A stretch of DNA of 64,000 nt, taken from Bedellia somnulentella (Eukaryota; Arthropoda; Insecta; Lepidoptera; Bedelliidae). Position 1 is the stretch's first letter. Each line of letters opens with the position of its first letter. The stretch spans positions 5,456,001 to 5,520,000 of the forward strand of contig OY755187.1 in NCBI GenBank assembly GCA_963576735.1, written 5' to 3'. Positions 1 to 15,100 of this stretch are shown piece after piece. The position numbers were made by a program, and so were the translations under genes. A model generated the notes under the pieces. That model was not told the DNA's origin and did no database searches. It saw only the letters and a list, made by a program, of their open reading frames with translations.

Positions 1-144
1 GGTAAAATCGAAGGTTTAACAGTAGTGAAACCCAATGATCGTGACCTGTTACGAAACTTCGAATCTGCGCTGCGATTTGGAAAACCAATTCTTCTAGAGA
101 ATGTGGGACAAGAATTAGATCCGGCCCTTGATCCAGTGCTAAAG
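1..144 (+). CDS. DNAH1: Dynein heavy chain exon (first in window): AAA5
   Basis: Open in frame 1 from the window edge, so the true exon start may lie upstream. It encodes [20 protein letters not shown], the conserved AAA5 strand and helix. Donor AAG|GTAGCT, phase 0. Confidence 0.9.
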
Positions 145-3100
145 GTAGCTATATTTTTTTTGCCCCAATCACGTTAGTACAATGTCCAAGCAAAGAACAC
201 CCGGTAACACTAATGTCACGTCATGCTTGAAAGTCTTAGTGTTGCTACCCTTTTAAGGATATAAGGCGTGAAAGTTTGAATTATTTTGAGTAGCCTATAT
301 ATAATTTGAGTGTTTTTGACATGAAAACTTCAAGAAAATTTTTTCTTTCCTTTATTTATCTTTTATATATTAGCCAGTCAAGTTTTGTTAATGTCCTTAA
401 CTGATATTTGTTAGGAATTGCTCTCAGATAAATGCGATGAAATTTCGTTGCACGACGGGTATGAATGTGTGATCAATGCTAATTAGGTGCTTACTTAATG
501 ACGTCATTGAGAATCTAAAATGACGGATCAAACAAGGAGGCGCTTTTTGCCACTATTTAAAACATGAATGAAATTAGAAGAGCAATAGCTAATTATAAGC
601 ACCAACACAAGTGTGCCAGTCCGTCTCACAGTTTTTATTAAAGTTATATCTTTCTATAAATATAGTTGACCGGATGCAAAACCAATCATTTATCACTACT
701 GAAATAAAGAAATAATTATCATCCATTCTCTCCTAAGTCCCTTGGCTATTTAAAGTAATCACTATTTCACAAGCCAAGTCATCTCTATGTGAATATTTAA
801 ATTACAATTTCCTGGACGTCTTACGACAACAGTGTAAATTTGTTTGTGACAATATACGTGTGTCCCGAAATGAATAATTTTGCATGATGTCCATAAACTT
901 ATTTTAAATTTGTGTCTCTCTTTCCCGACTTTAAAAAAGGACGAGGTTATCAATTCGTCGATTTTTATATACGTAAAAACTTATTAATTACTATTTCATT
1001 AATTAATATAAAAATCAATAATGCACTTGATAGTGTAGTATTACTTTTTTTCTATTTATTATGAGCATTTGTAATTAACAACCTTTAAGGCTGAGAAGTA
1101 GCAACTCTGACGTATATAATTAAATTTTCCCTGTTACTCCCTCCCGTCTTACATATATATTAAGTAAAGGGAGAAGTTCCCATTGTATGCTGTATCAACG
1201 AACGCACGCTGATAGTAGAAACGTAGAATTGGGACAGATGTTTGATTTTGACACTTAGAGATAATGATTAAAAAAAAGTTTTTTTTTATTGACTTATGAT
1301 AAACTTTTAGCCATATGAAAAAAACATAGTGCTTAGATCTTAAGTTACGGAAAGTTGCGCGGGTAAGTTAGTTTCATAAAACGGATAAATAGTGTCATTA
1401 CATATTGATTGTTAAGGATATTTTGCGTGGAAAAGTTTCAAATAATAAAAATTAAGGCCGAAATATTACGACCACAGAACATGATATGATTATAGCAAAA
1501 TGGTGCCAACCCTACCATATCTTATCTCACTCAAACAAGCATGTATGTGTCGTGGCCATATCGTAAATTTGAACACATCGTGAAATGATCGGTCATTTCA
1601 TGAAATGGTCGTATTTCATGAAATGTTCAACTGTTTATTGGCCACATCGTGATGTGGTTTGGGCAGATCAATGATAAGAAATCGTTTCTCGATATGGCCA
1701 ACTAAACGCGCGGCCTTTTCATGAAATGGTTAAGATTATTTGATCATATCGTAAAATAGTCACATTAATTACCGGTAGAGGCGCTGAAAACGCTTTGTTT
1801 ATGAGTGAAAATGGCGGCCGCTGACAAAAGTGTTATTTCTCTCAGTAAAAAAGTTAATAATTCGTTATTAAGCGAGGAAGAAAGTAATAACAAAAGAGTT
1901 TTCGACGAAAAGGTTCTCGAATATTTTGCTAATTACGAAAAAACTGAGCAATATGTTAAAAAACGGTACAGTTTGGATTGCATTTCACAGGTTACCCTAT
2001 TTCTACGATCTGGCCAAGCGTGGATGACAAAATCGTGAAACGCTGACGATTTTATGATCTGGTCAAATTAAGTTGGCCACATCATGAAATGTGACCATTT
2101 CATGAAATGATCGATCATTTCACGATGTGTTCAAATCTACGATATGGCCACGACATATGCACCAGATGCTTTGGCGTCAAATTGCGTCTTTGTCTATTAC
2201 AGCAAGTTTTTGCAATAAAATATATATAATCTAGTGTCCATTAGAAATGAAATATTCGTTATTATGTAATAGCCATGTTAGAACCGTCTAAATATTGATA
2301 GTACATACCAGGGTTTACAAAACTAATCAAATTCCTTTACAGCGTCAATATTTCCGCCAAGCCGGCCAGCTTGTATTGAAAATGGGCGATTCCATTATTC
2401 CATACGTGCCAGGTTTCAAACTTTACATGACAACGAAGCTGCCGAACCCGAAATACACCCCGGAAACGACCGTCAAAGTTCAAGTGGTTAATTTCGCACT
2501 TGTGCCGAGGTGAAGCGAAAATTGTTGACCTTAATCCTGTAGTTGTAGTTCAAAGTACCTGTTTGTGCCATGTGTCGCTCATTATGAAATCGTGATTAGC
2601 TAGGTTCATACATAATACTTATGGCTATATACCCCAAAAATGGGTAGGCAGAGACTCTGAATTAAAATATCCACCGACACTTTTGGTACTTGAGTGGGGA
2701 ATAGATGTATCCTAAATTAGCTACTTTAAAAGTATATAGTTAGTTATCAATATAAAATCAACTAACAAATATGTAATTAAGAATAAGAATAACTCCAAAA
2801 TTACTTCTGCATTAGTCCATCATGGTAGTTATGAAAAAAAAGTATGCATCTCCATTTTCATTAACGTTTAAATACTGGGTAATTAGCAGTACACAGTATA
2901 CAATATAAATGCGGACATCATTCAAAAGAACCTGCAAATTTGTTGTTAACAAAGGTCTGATTACAATATTTTAATACGGTCTTATTGAAACACCAAAACG
3001 TTTCAAATAATGCTTCTTCAATTATATCAATTTGTATGGTCAATTTACATGTAAATTTGCTGGGAATTACAGCCGTCAGTATATGTGTGTTTGTATGATG

Positions 3101-6100
3101 GTGAGACTGCCATTCCATAAGTTTTCACTATATACGACGTATCTTCACAAGTAATACGATAATCACAAAATTAACCTGTTCAAATAAAATCACCTATAGC
3201 GGTTTATCGGAGCAGCTACTCAGCATAGTGGTAGCCCAAGAGAGGCCCGATCTTGAAGAATTAAGAGGTCAATTGATCGTGTCGAGGGCTCAAATGTCCT
3301 CCCAGCTTGCCGAAATGCAGTCAGATATTCTTTACGGCCTTTCCAATAGTATTGGGTCACCTGTCGATGATCTGCCCCTTATTCTGACCCTTGAAGCTAT
3401 TAAAATCAAGAGTGTTGAAATTTTGGTAAGTTTGGTTGGCATTTTTATTTATTTGTCTTTCATTTGAGGTCAAAATTTGTTAAAAGAATACAGTTTTTGT
3501 TTTTGTTGATACCCGTGTATATAAGTTTATTTAAGATGAAATTGTACTGACTATTCGTTAATATTAAGATGATTCCCGTAGTAGGGAGAACATTTCCAGT
3601 CATTATTATTGTATTATAGTAGTCATTTTTGTCTGCCAACACGCATGGTGTAGATTATGCCTCGGTGTATTTTAAGAGCTGTGATAATTAATAAGGGAAA
3701 GCAAATTTTATTTTATCCAGGTCAGGTTTTCAAAGTAGCCACCTTTTCTTTGTCAGTCGTGCATCCCACAAACACAACTTAAATTTTATACAAACATTGT
3801 CACTTTACAACCCGGTGTTTGACTCAACTACCCAAAAATCTATATCTTGATTTTTTCTGAAATTTAATTATCAAAGAAATGTAATTTGAAGATAAACTGC
3901 CTTTATGATGGAAATATCTGAACATTAAATTTATATTGTACGTAGGCAAAAGTGGAAGACATAGAAAAGACCACAGCAGAAATAGACGAAGCAAGAGAAG
4001 GTTATGTTCCCGTAGCAAATAGGGGACAAATATTATTCTTCTGTCTCTATAGTATGTCTAATGTAGACCCCATGTACCAATACTCATTGGAGTGGTTCGT
4101 CAAACTGTTTAGAAGAAGTATGGCAGAAACTGAACCAACCGGTGAGTAATTTTTACCATTATGGAAATCAAATAGTGCGTAAAACATGTAATGTTTAAAA
4201 TATGTGAGATGGCATTAAGGACATAGGCTTGTCAACTTTAAATTTTTTTATTTTTTATTTGTGAATACTTGTTACTGGCTAAGTTTATAACTGTATTTAA
4301 AAATATTAATTGCTTATTTTTCTGTGAACATTCTAAACAAATAAAAATAAAATATGTCTTTAAAAAAATGCTTTGTTTACAAGTAACAAGAGTTCTAACA
4401 AGGTGTTATTGTAAATTAAGTGCGGAGCTTGTTCTGGCATTAAGCGTGTAAATATTTAAGTTATATGCTAATATGAAATTCCATAATATAAATTATAAAT
4501 TACAATATCAATTACAAATAAACTATCAAAAAACACACACACACAATATATATACACGCATACAAATCGGTCAAGTCATTGTTGTTTTTTTTTTTGCATA
4601 CCGTGTTTAGGAGATTATAAACTGGTGAAATGAAGTCTTGGTAATCCACCAGTTCACCCTTCAATCAATTGTAAAGCTTCATAACCATAAAGCACACTCT
4701 GACTGGCAGCATAGACGTCAAGCGGCATAGACGTTTATTTTTCATATCCTTGGTGTACGCCTGCTTGTAGCTTTCTTTGCTGCTTGTATATTTTTATTGT
4801 AGCTTGTACATGTATTTATACTAGAGATGCAACGGAACTGGCATAACGGAAGCAGAAACGGAAACAGATGTCAAAAGTAAATCTTAACGGAAGCGGAAAC
4901 AGAAGCGGAAACGGAAGCGTTAACCTTATGCAAAAAAAGAACAATTTTACATATTTTTCTTTATTTAATTTATACTTCAGTAGTCAAGGAAAGTACGCGG
5001 AAAGGAGTCGGCAATTATCGGTAGCACGCGCGCCTGGACGCACGACGCTCGTGTACAATTGTACATTCGTCCTCGCGGGGTCCCCGCAACCACCCGCGCC
5101 GTGCCGCCAAGCGTATACTGCACCGCTCCTGCCTCATGGCTCTCTCTGCGCTTCCGTTAAGAGTTCTGTTATAAAGTTTGCGGAACCAGAAGCAGAAACA
5201 GAAGTGAGAAAACATGCGGAACTTCTGCAGTTGCGGAAGCGGAAGCAGAGTTCTGTTGCAACACTAATTTATACATATACTCGCGGCCATAAATTCCAAA
5301 AAGAGGTAGACAGAGCTTTACAGCTAGAAACTCCCCGTACTTGTAGCTTTTGTTTAGAATACGATGCAATTAAAACACACTTATTCTTTATGAAATAATT
5401 TCTTTGTTACATTTTTTACGTTTTTGAAATTTACATGAAGTAATCAAAAGTCCAAGCATTCACTGCGGTTGCAAAGTTTCTTCAGTACCTCGCATACAAG
5501 CTCCAAATTAATATTCGTACAATAGGCTTGTATTTCAGTGAGCTGTGAAAAGCGCAGCGAATATTAAGGATATTAATACTAAAAATACATACATTGTACA
5601 TTTAATTTTAAACAAATCGGTCATATCAGTTTAGAATATAAGTTAATACAAATTAATCCAATACAGACATCTTTACAAAGTTTGAAAAGATAGTAGTTGA
5701 TTGTAAATTTTTATCCATTCATTACTCGTACACTTTTTTGAACACGTTTTGCTCATCGTCAGAATTAATAGTATATATTATCGTACTTAAAAAGAAACAA
5801 ACTTCTTTTTTTACCAAAAATACAAATTTACAATTTAAGTTTACATTTGCCCTCGCACTAGGCTAAGCCTGTATCGCAAGGACCAATTTTACTTAACACA
5901 CCCTTGCCTCAGATGTTTATAAGAGTTGTTGAGTTTTTTAAATATAGTAAAATATATCCAATCATAGCTTTTACGGAGCTTTCAACTAAATATCTCCTGT
6001 CAAGAGGCTTCTAATACTTAGTTGAAAGTGGGTATAATCTCTAGTCGTTGATAAAGTTTCTGAAAACAAGATGTAGGTTAGGTAAGTGACGTGATGAAAT

Positions 6101-9100
6101 CGCAGCCTACAGCTTAGGAATATATTGACGATGTTTTTTGTAGATTAAAAGAGCAATAATTTAGGTTATTCTATATCTTGTTATTTTATATTGTGCAAGT
6201 TAAAAAATCAATATATTTTGCTATAATGTGATGTTGTAATCATAGTCTTGTTGATGAAATTTCTACACACACTTGTTTTTCTTATAACCTTAATATTTCG
6301 GCAAAAGGCAGTCACATCATTAGCTTTAATTGTGAAAGAAAGTGGCAGCGAGGCCAACAGAGACTATCAAGTACCAACTTGTCTGATTCTAGCAAACATC
6401 TCTAACTTCAATTAGATTAGCGAAGTTTTTCATACGTGCTCTTTTAATATTGACACTTTGGACGCTTATCATTTTGAGCACATTTATTTTAATGTCGTTC
6501 GTGGTCGTTCTTAACTGGTATCACCATTTACATTTTCTGTATAAATCTCTGTTGCTAATTTAACGTGACATATATATTGTCTATCAAACTGCATCTTTCA
6601 TGAATCAATGATATTTCTTACTTTCCATCTGCGGCTTAGTGCTGTAGTAGTGAAGTGTTCTGTGCAGTTTTGCAACTTATCTTTAACCATGTCTGTTACA
6701 TAATTTGTTCAAGAAAATCAATTTATTAAGTTACTGTTTGGCAGAATGGTTAGTAACTTATTATGAAAAATTTGTTATAACAAGTTTCAGTGGCTTGCAC
6801 CGATTGTGGCCAAATAAAAATTCTTTATTGTGCAGATATTCTATGTTGGGTGTTATATTTGAAAACTGAAGCGTTTTTAGCAGTGTAGCCAGATAGAAAA
6901 TAATAATAATAAATAATAATATAATATAAAATAAATATGTGTATATTTTTACAGAGGACATCGACGAAAGAGTGGGCATTATAATTGATCATTTCACTTT
7001 TCTGTTGTACCAAAATGTGTGCCGAAGTGTCTTTGAAAGACATAAGCTACTGTTTGCTTTTCTTCTCTGTGTTCGTATCTTGATGGACAAAGGTGTGATT
7101 AGACATAATGAGTACAATTTCTTCCTAACTGGCGGAAAAATAGAAAAGGTTGGTTTTTTTACATGTTGAACAGAAAGAGACACAAATAGTTAAGTATTTT
7201 AACATACGTACGTACATTAGGTTCGCTTGTAATATTCTTGTGACTTAATTTTAACTTTTCTGGTTTAGAAAAAAATACCTTTAGTGCTAAAGATTTTTGA
7301 AACTTGGTAGTGGATATTCGTATATTTGATCTTATATAATATCCTTTGAAATTGGCTGCGAGATACCTTACTCACCAGATAAAATTCATACTTCACTTAA
7401 ATCATAATTCTTAATTGTTCTATACAAGTGGCCAAATATATTTATTTGTGCCTGCAGGAAGAAGAAAATCCAGAGCCTAAATGGATATCTCCCCGCATGT
7501 GGATCGATTTACAGCAACTCGAAAGCGTTCCAACCATGAAAAAGTTTCTTGAAGCTTTCAAAGAAAACATTAAGTTTTTCAGACAATTCTATGATTCTAA
7601 TAATCCGCATAGGTAATTTTATATTCATACAAATATGTAGATTTGTAGCAGGTGTTTTTTTTACATAAAATCCTTGAGTAACGTTGACAAGAAAAACAAA
7701 ACACTTTTTAGTAGTAGTATTAAATGAGCGTTAAATAATAACATATTATGTTACGCGTAACATTAATAAAAGTTGATTTGGCTAATCCTTGACATCACTT
7801 TATCCTGCTCCTAATATTCGATCATGCAAATAAAGCCATTAATATTATTATTTGGTAAATAATAAAAAATATGCTTATCTTCTTAAATTACCCTATTGGC
7901 TATTTCTTGTGAAACATGAAACTCAATGTGCTAGAGAAACATTGAACTGATTGCATGATGGCTGTTCAGTTGCAAGACTTAATCGATAGACAAAGGGCAA
8001 CAACCAATTATAACGGAAATCTAAAGCAAAGCTCATCTGCAGCAGTGTACGGCTATTGGCTTTAATGATTGACAGAATTGTTGGACGCAGCTTCATTACG
8101 TAATAAGGTGAAGAGGATGTCTTTGAAAAACTGCCCAGCTAGCACGAAAGATCTCGTAACTAGATAAGGCGTGGTATAAAACCGCCATCTTTTTCGTAAT
8201 TACATTGTATCGTATATTTTTATCTCATTTTAACTGACAGAGTAACGATAAAATGACGCTCATGCTAAGCCTCCTGATGTAGCTGTCAACACCAGAGTTT
8301 TGAAATTAAGTGATGCATTGCACAAAGAGTTTAAATCAAATTACCGATCGTTGCTTAAATGGCACTGATGGCTGCATGAAGGATACATAAAGATCAAACT
8401 AAAAGTCTTTGCAAAACTGGTCTTCATAATATCCGCAGAACCGGGATGTCGCGGGGTCAAGTCCTGCTGGAGTCGAAATTTTTCTTTGATTTGATTAGTA
8501 AAATTATCTCCACGTGAGGTATCATGCACAACAGAGTCTAATGATGCTGTTCATAATCCTCGCGGAGAGGAGTTAGACCCAGCTTAAAACAGTTTTAGCT
8601 GATATCATGATGATTTAGTTTTGATTCCTGAAATCATATATTTTTAATGTATTTATGCAGGTTGGCGTACCCAAAACCGATGGATACCGAGCTGGATACT
8701 TTTCAGAAGTTGTTAATTCTAAAGTGTTTGAGACCTGATAAAGTTATTCCGGGATTGCAGGTTAGTTATTTGTCAGTACTTTTTTAATCCTTTAATGGCA
8801 ATGTATATGTTCTTTTGAGATGCAGAGTTTATACTAAAGTTATTCTGAAGCTCTTCTTAGAAACGGGCCAGACAAATCAACGTAAGAAGTTTAAAACACA
8901 AAAAAATATAGAATCATCTTAGCTCACTGAATCTGTGTCACTGCTGAGAGGTTCGAGCCTACCCTAAATAATATGATTTGGTTAATATCCACCAGATTTG
9001 AATCTTCCCACTCTTATAAGCAGCGAATAATTGGTTTTTAGGAATAATCAAGTGATTCAGCCTGCAATACTATACCAAACTCTCTAAAATCTTTTTTTTT

Positions 9101-12100
9101 TTTATATCCTGGGATCCGAATCTAAAGCCTCCGCACATAAAGATGGATAATGAACCACTAATCCATGAAACCGTATTCATTAAATTAATAATGTTGTGTA
9201 GTGTCGGCTTAAAATAGCACCACCCCATTTCTTCCGGTGGGTGTATGTAAGAGGTGACTAACAGTATAGGGCTTTTAAGTGATTTTTGGGCGACGCGGTT
9301 GTTGTTGAACCAATTACCAACAACCTTTATTCCACCATCTTTTCCCCACGCAACTTCCAAAAGTGGCTGAGGAATTTCTGATTCCCTTGCTCTGGCTACC
9401 CCTTCTAGGAATTCATAGCCGTGAGTATATGTATGTTATAATGATATATGTTTTCCTAAGGATTACGTAGTATCTGGGCTCGGCCATCGCTTTGTGGAAC
9501 CACAGCCAGCAGACTTAGCTGCGTTGTACGGGGAGTCGGACCCGACGGCGCCCATAATCTTTGTGTTGTCCACTGGGACTGACCCTGCTGCAGGTGAGAA
9601 TATTTTTTTTCTTATTTAGATACTTTAAAAATACACTTATATATTAAATATAACAAATAAAGCTCAAAGTGAGTACGATTTGGGTATTAACTCAACGATA
9701 TATTTAATATTTTTTAATATACATGTAAAAAATGCAATAGCGTTTAAAATAGAAAAAAATATTCATCAAGATATAAATTTTGTCCTCAATAAGTTTCGAT
9801 CCGCTAACAACTTCCATCATGCAACATTCGTTGAAATTCAAAATCTATTTTACTACTTATTTCGTGTAATACTAAATATCCCGATGTTCTTTAAACAGAT
9901 CGAACTACATCAAGAAACTAAATATATTATTTTAATCGTTGTGATACAAAAGAAATAAGCGAGTCATATGAAAAGCTAGCTATATAGATATATTTTTATG
10001 AATAACGGCAGAGTTAAATTCCCAATTATAAAGAAAAAAAAAATGTTAAAAATGCTGTGTTAGTGATTATGAAGATTCAAACTGCGTGTAATGTATGAGA
10101 TTTAAGTTTGCATTGATTTTACAATAGTTGGCATTCCCGTATTACGGCAACTAAAACTATCAAATATATTTTCATGAGGCACTCACAAAATAAATTTTGT
10201 AGACTTTCAATCTCTTGACAGTTGACTAGTAATATATACGCTTCTAGAACCTTTGATAAATTATGTAAGCGATTGTTTAAGTTTAGCTAGCTTTTTACTA
10301 GAAAACTTTGACTTCCCCTGAGATTTACGTGAATTGGTCCTGTCCAAATTAGATGAGGTAAAAGTACTTTGCTTGAACATCAGAAAAAAAGCGTTATTCA
10401 ATTGAAGACTGGAAATTGATTTAAAAAGAATCAAAATATAGATGACTTATTTTTGTAAAAAACATTATTTATTTCTATTTTAGATTTAGCTTTGAATGTC
10501 ACTACCCCTTTCTTTCTATGGGTGTCGTAAGAGGCAACCAAACGTATGGAGCTTTTTAAGTGGTTTTTGGACATTGCGGTTAAAGACCCATCCACCAGCG
10601 ATACTTCGTTTCTATCATCTTCTTCCCTATCAACTTCCAAATGTAGCTGAAGTGTTTCTAGCTCGAAATCTCTCGCTACTTATTTTTGGGATTTATGGCC
10701 GTGAGTATGTATGTATGTATATATTTTCTTTGCTATTAATGCATTTATTGTGATTGTTAGGATATGTTTTTTTTTACTAACTATTGGGGTATTTCACAAT
10801 GAAAAGTATATTATTTCCCTTAGATTTAATGAAGTTCGCTGAGAAAATGAAGATGTCTAAACGTATTGAAAGTATATCACTCGGCCAAGGACAAGGACCA
10901 ATGGCTGAAAAAATGATGAGGACTGGTTGTGACTTTGGAAACTGGGTGTTTTTCCAGGTATGATTTTACAGATAAAATAATATAATATTTGCAAAGAATA
11001 TAAAACAGTGAAGACTTTAAAGCACAACTTTAAAATGCCTTAATAGTCCGGTCGACAGGTGGTTTCAGATAGAAAAAGGTCGGAATTTAATGAAACTTGG
11101 ATATGTTGTTCAGGGATGGTTAATTAACATTTTGTCAAGTTTTGGACCTCGCGGACCCTGTGCAAAAAGAGGAGGGGGGGGGGGGAGAACTCCAAAAATC
11201 TCGACCTTTCGTCAGTTTTTCGTTAAATACCTTTTTTCCTTGCATCCTACGACAAAAGCGTTCAGAAACATTTTGTAGTACGTAAAATTATCTACAATTT
11301 GAGTACTCACATATGTCTGTATGTCAATTCCTTACTGAGATATGGCGCTTCGCAGAAATTTTTTTTTTCCTAAATTCAGTAAATATACCTTAAAAAAGCA
11401 GAAACCAACCTTATTTCTTATTTTAATAATAATAGTTGTTGTTATTATGGTCTGTAATTTTGAACCCTCCCAATCCCCCCTCGCTTCCCCACCTAACCCT
11501 AATTCTCAAAAGCTTATTTTCTACTGTAATTTCATAACAACCATATATCATGTCGGTAATATTGGTATTGACATTAGTTACTTTTTAGACCGATATTCCC
11601 TCTCCCTCTCCTTCCCTCCACTACATTATTGTTCCAGGGTAGGTAAAAAAAGAAGTAGTCCTTTCGTAAAAAAATAATAATGGTATTAACAAAATTAAGG
11701 TTTTGACAAAGTATACACTAGAGGCAACAGAGATATTGTTGAAAGGTCTCTCATACATAGTAGGTACGCATTTGTACTCATTACAGTTCCTGTCGAGATT
11801 TTTTAGCCGTTGGTTCTGCTTCTAATTACTCGTCGTCTTCTTGCACAATCAGGCTGTTAAGGACGTCCTCGCCGTCGTCGTATTCGTACATTATGTGACG
11901 AGTCCTCCTCGTTCAAATCAGTTGCAGGGGCGTTTTTGCAGGAGTGGCCTGTGCAGTACTTGCTCATAGCTGAGCATCTAAGACCTGCTTTCTTGCAGCT
12001 GCAAGCTCCGGTGGTATAGCCTTTGCTGCACTTGCAGGAAACAATTTGGAGGATGTTATCTGGCGCAGCATTTTTCGTTGTGGGGATTGGTAGTACCCCT

Positions 12101-15100
12101 CGCGTGGTTAGGCTCCAGCCCCAAACTGATGGGCGAAGTTCATTACCTAACCACGCTTGTCTTGTACTTGCTGGTAAGTGCGGAAGGAGTGGTAATTGGC
12201 AGCGTCCCTTGTCGGTGGTAGGCGGGCTAGTTCCAATTTCGCCTTAAAATCGGTACCGCAAGTCGTCAAGGTTGTCATTGTCAATATTGCCTCCATAAAC
12301 TACTACCAGGAACTTTTCTCCAGCGTCCTTGATTTTCTGAGGAGTAGCGTTTGATGTAAGAAACAAAGCCACTACTGCAGAGAGGGCAGTATTCTTCATA
12401 TTTCTTCTTCTCAGTCGTAACACTCTTGACAGAGTGGTCGTGGCCGTCATTTTGGTTGGGTGACCCGCCGCACAATTCGCCGCCATTCCTCTCTGAGGGC
12501 TGTTTTTTTGGTGCATTCTTCATATAGGTGCTGCAAATTTTGTTCTTCCCCAATCCATACACGTGCTGACGTGGTATCACACCCACTCACTGCGTGGAGG
12601 AAAAGTATATCTTTGGGAGGAAAGGAACAGGAACTTGGTGAGTAGAGGACACTAGGACCACCACCTCTTCCACTTTTCTGAAGATAGATGATCTTTATGG
12701 ACATACCTAATCCTGTCAACAGAATAAGTATGTCCACATCTTCAACAATAATAATGACGCTGTCGAATTCGCTAGCTTTGGATATGGCGGTGTTGACGAT
12801 CAACACGTCGGCGTCTTCATGTGCTTGCTTCACTTCGATGCTAGCTCACGCTGAATTTCCGAAAAAAATATTTTCTGCGAAGCGCCATATCTCAGTAAGG
12901 AGTTGACATACAGATATATGTGAGTACTCAAATTGTACATAATTTCACGTACTACAAAATGGTTTTGAACGCTTTTATCGTAGGATGTAAAAAAAAAAGG
13001 TAATTGACGAAAAACTGACGAAAGGTCGAGATTTTTGCAGTTCTTCCCCCCCTCCTCTTTTTGCACAGGGTCCTCGAGGTCCAAAACTTGACAAAATGTT
13101 AATTAACCATCCCTGAACAACATCTCCAAGTTTCATCAAATTCCGACCTTTTTCTACCCAACTCCACTTCTTGCGACTTGTCGACCGGACTATAATGTTA
13201 AGTGGCAATAGATCGGCATGTTATCGTGCAAATATGGTAGACAGCATTGGTAAAATAAAGAGGCCCTTTCAACACCAGGTGACAAAATTTAGTAATGCGC
13301 TAAATAATACTTCTATTACCTCTTTTGCGGTATGCTCGTATACAATAAGTATCCAGGTATATATTTTTATTCATCAGATTTGAATTTTACCTTCCTTAAT
13401 TTAAAGACTGACTGAGGGTAACATTTCGAACATTAGAATATTTTTAATCCGAGATTCAACATTTAGAAAACGGTTCACAGAATTTACCACATTTATTTTA
13501 GACAACTTTATTAATACATAAATACATTTTCCAGAAGTATAATTTCCCAGATAAACGAAAACTAGATTCTTAAAATGAATTTTTGCTTTTACCAACTATA
13601 GCTTTTGCAATAATCTCATTATTCTAAAGGTTTAAAAGACCGTAGTAACTTAATTTAAAGTCTTACAAATTGTAAATCTCTTTAACCATATTATTTACGT
13701 TAGAAACATTGTATAAATAAAAATCGGATGCATGCCTGTTTGTTCACGTATGTAGTGGGCGGGGGTGGGGTAACCTACCTACATAAAATATGCCTGCAAA
13801 TTATTAATAGCAGTATTCAATACATCTGTATTCTAAATGTATGGAAAATGATTTTAGGGAATAGTGATTATTCCAAGAGCAATATTGCGGAGTTAAGGTA
13901 TATCTTTTTGATTCTTTGGGAATCCGTTGTAGTGGTTAATCAAAATGATAGTAAAGAAAAAAAACAAACGATAATCTGGAATGTAAGAATATGGTATTTA
14001 AAATTTCGGTGAATCAATATTATGACAATTAGAAATAAATTGATTAGTTTTCGGTACAATCATATTCTGTTTTAAAAGTTTTTGAAAAACATAACTAATA
14101 CTAATGTTCAGGCGACCTCTTTTTATTTACAGCCCTTACGCCCGATTTCTGAATTGAGTATTCCAGCTGAGAATAACTTGAGTATCGTTCTGTCGCATTG
14201 AAATCTTAACAACTGAATGAGACAAAACGATACTTAAGGGCCGGCGCTGACTGCCGGCATGGCATGGCAAAGGATTTCGGTAAGATATAGCCATTTTTAA
14301 TCTTATTACCATGAGTATAGAATTCATTTTACTTTATTTTGACACAACGATGCCGAGGGAGGCCGCGGTAGGACAGAACGTCGGCATCGTTGTGTAAAAT
14401 GAATTCTATACTCATGGTAATAAGATAAAAAATGGATATATTTACCGAAATCCTTTGCCATGCCATGCCGGCAGTCAGCGCCGGCCCTTAGTCGTTCTCA
14501 GCATGAATACTCAATTCAGAAATCGGGCGTTAGTGTAAGTATAGAAGACGAAAGAGTTACTGACTATTTTGATACCAATACAGAACTGCCACTTGTCCCC
14601 ATCATGGATGCCCATACTAGAGGTGAACGTCGAGAATATTTCACCGGAGTTGGTGCACAAAGATTTCAGATTATGGCTGACGTCGACACCATCGCCTCAT
14701 TTCCCTGTAGCGCTGTTACAAAACGGTATGTATTTTTGATTAGTTTATATATAATTTTAATTATACATACATACATATACTCACGGCCTTATAAATGCCA
14801 ATAAGGGGAAGGCTTCAGAGCTAGAAACTCCTCAGCCACATTTGAAAGTTGATAGGGGAGAAGATGCTAGAAATTAAGTATCGTTGATGATGGGTCTCGA
14901 ACCGCATAGCTCAAAAATCATTTAAAAAAGAACTGCATCATTAGTCGCCTCTTACGACACCCTTAGATAGAAAGGGGTAATTTCATTCTAAGTTGGCAGT
15001 ACTCGGCATTTTTAATTATCTATAAATAAAATGTCTTTCATAAATAACGTCAAGATAAAGAACAAAAGTATTTCATGAAAAATATCAAATGTTCTTTTAT

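Noticed and set aside
4868..5398. 176-codon open frame as a gene
   Set aside because: It runs through purine-rich hexamer repeats, a GC-rich repeat core and a SINE fragment; no domain and no splice context.
11090..11677. Plus-strand open frames of 62 and 111 codons
   Set aside because: They lie in the TIR and low-complexity interior of the element at 11044-13192; the mirrored frame in the other TIR shows they follow the repeat.
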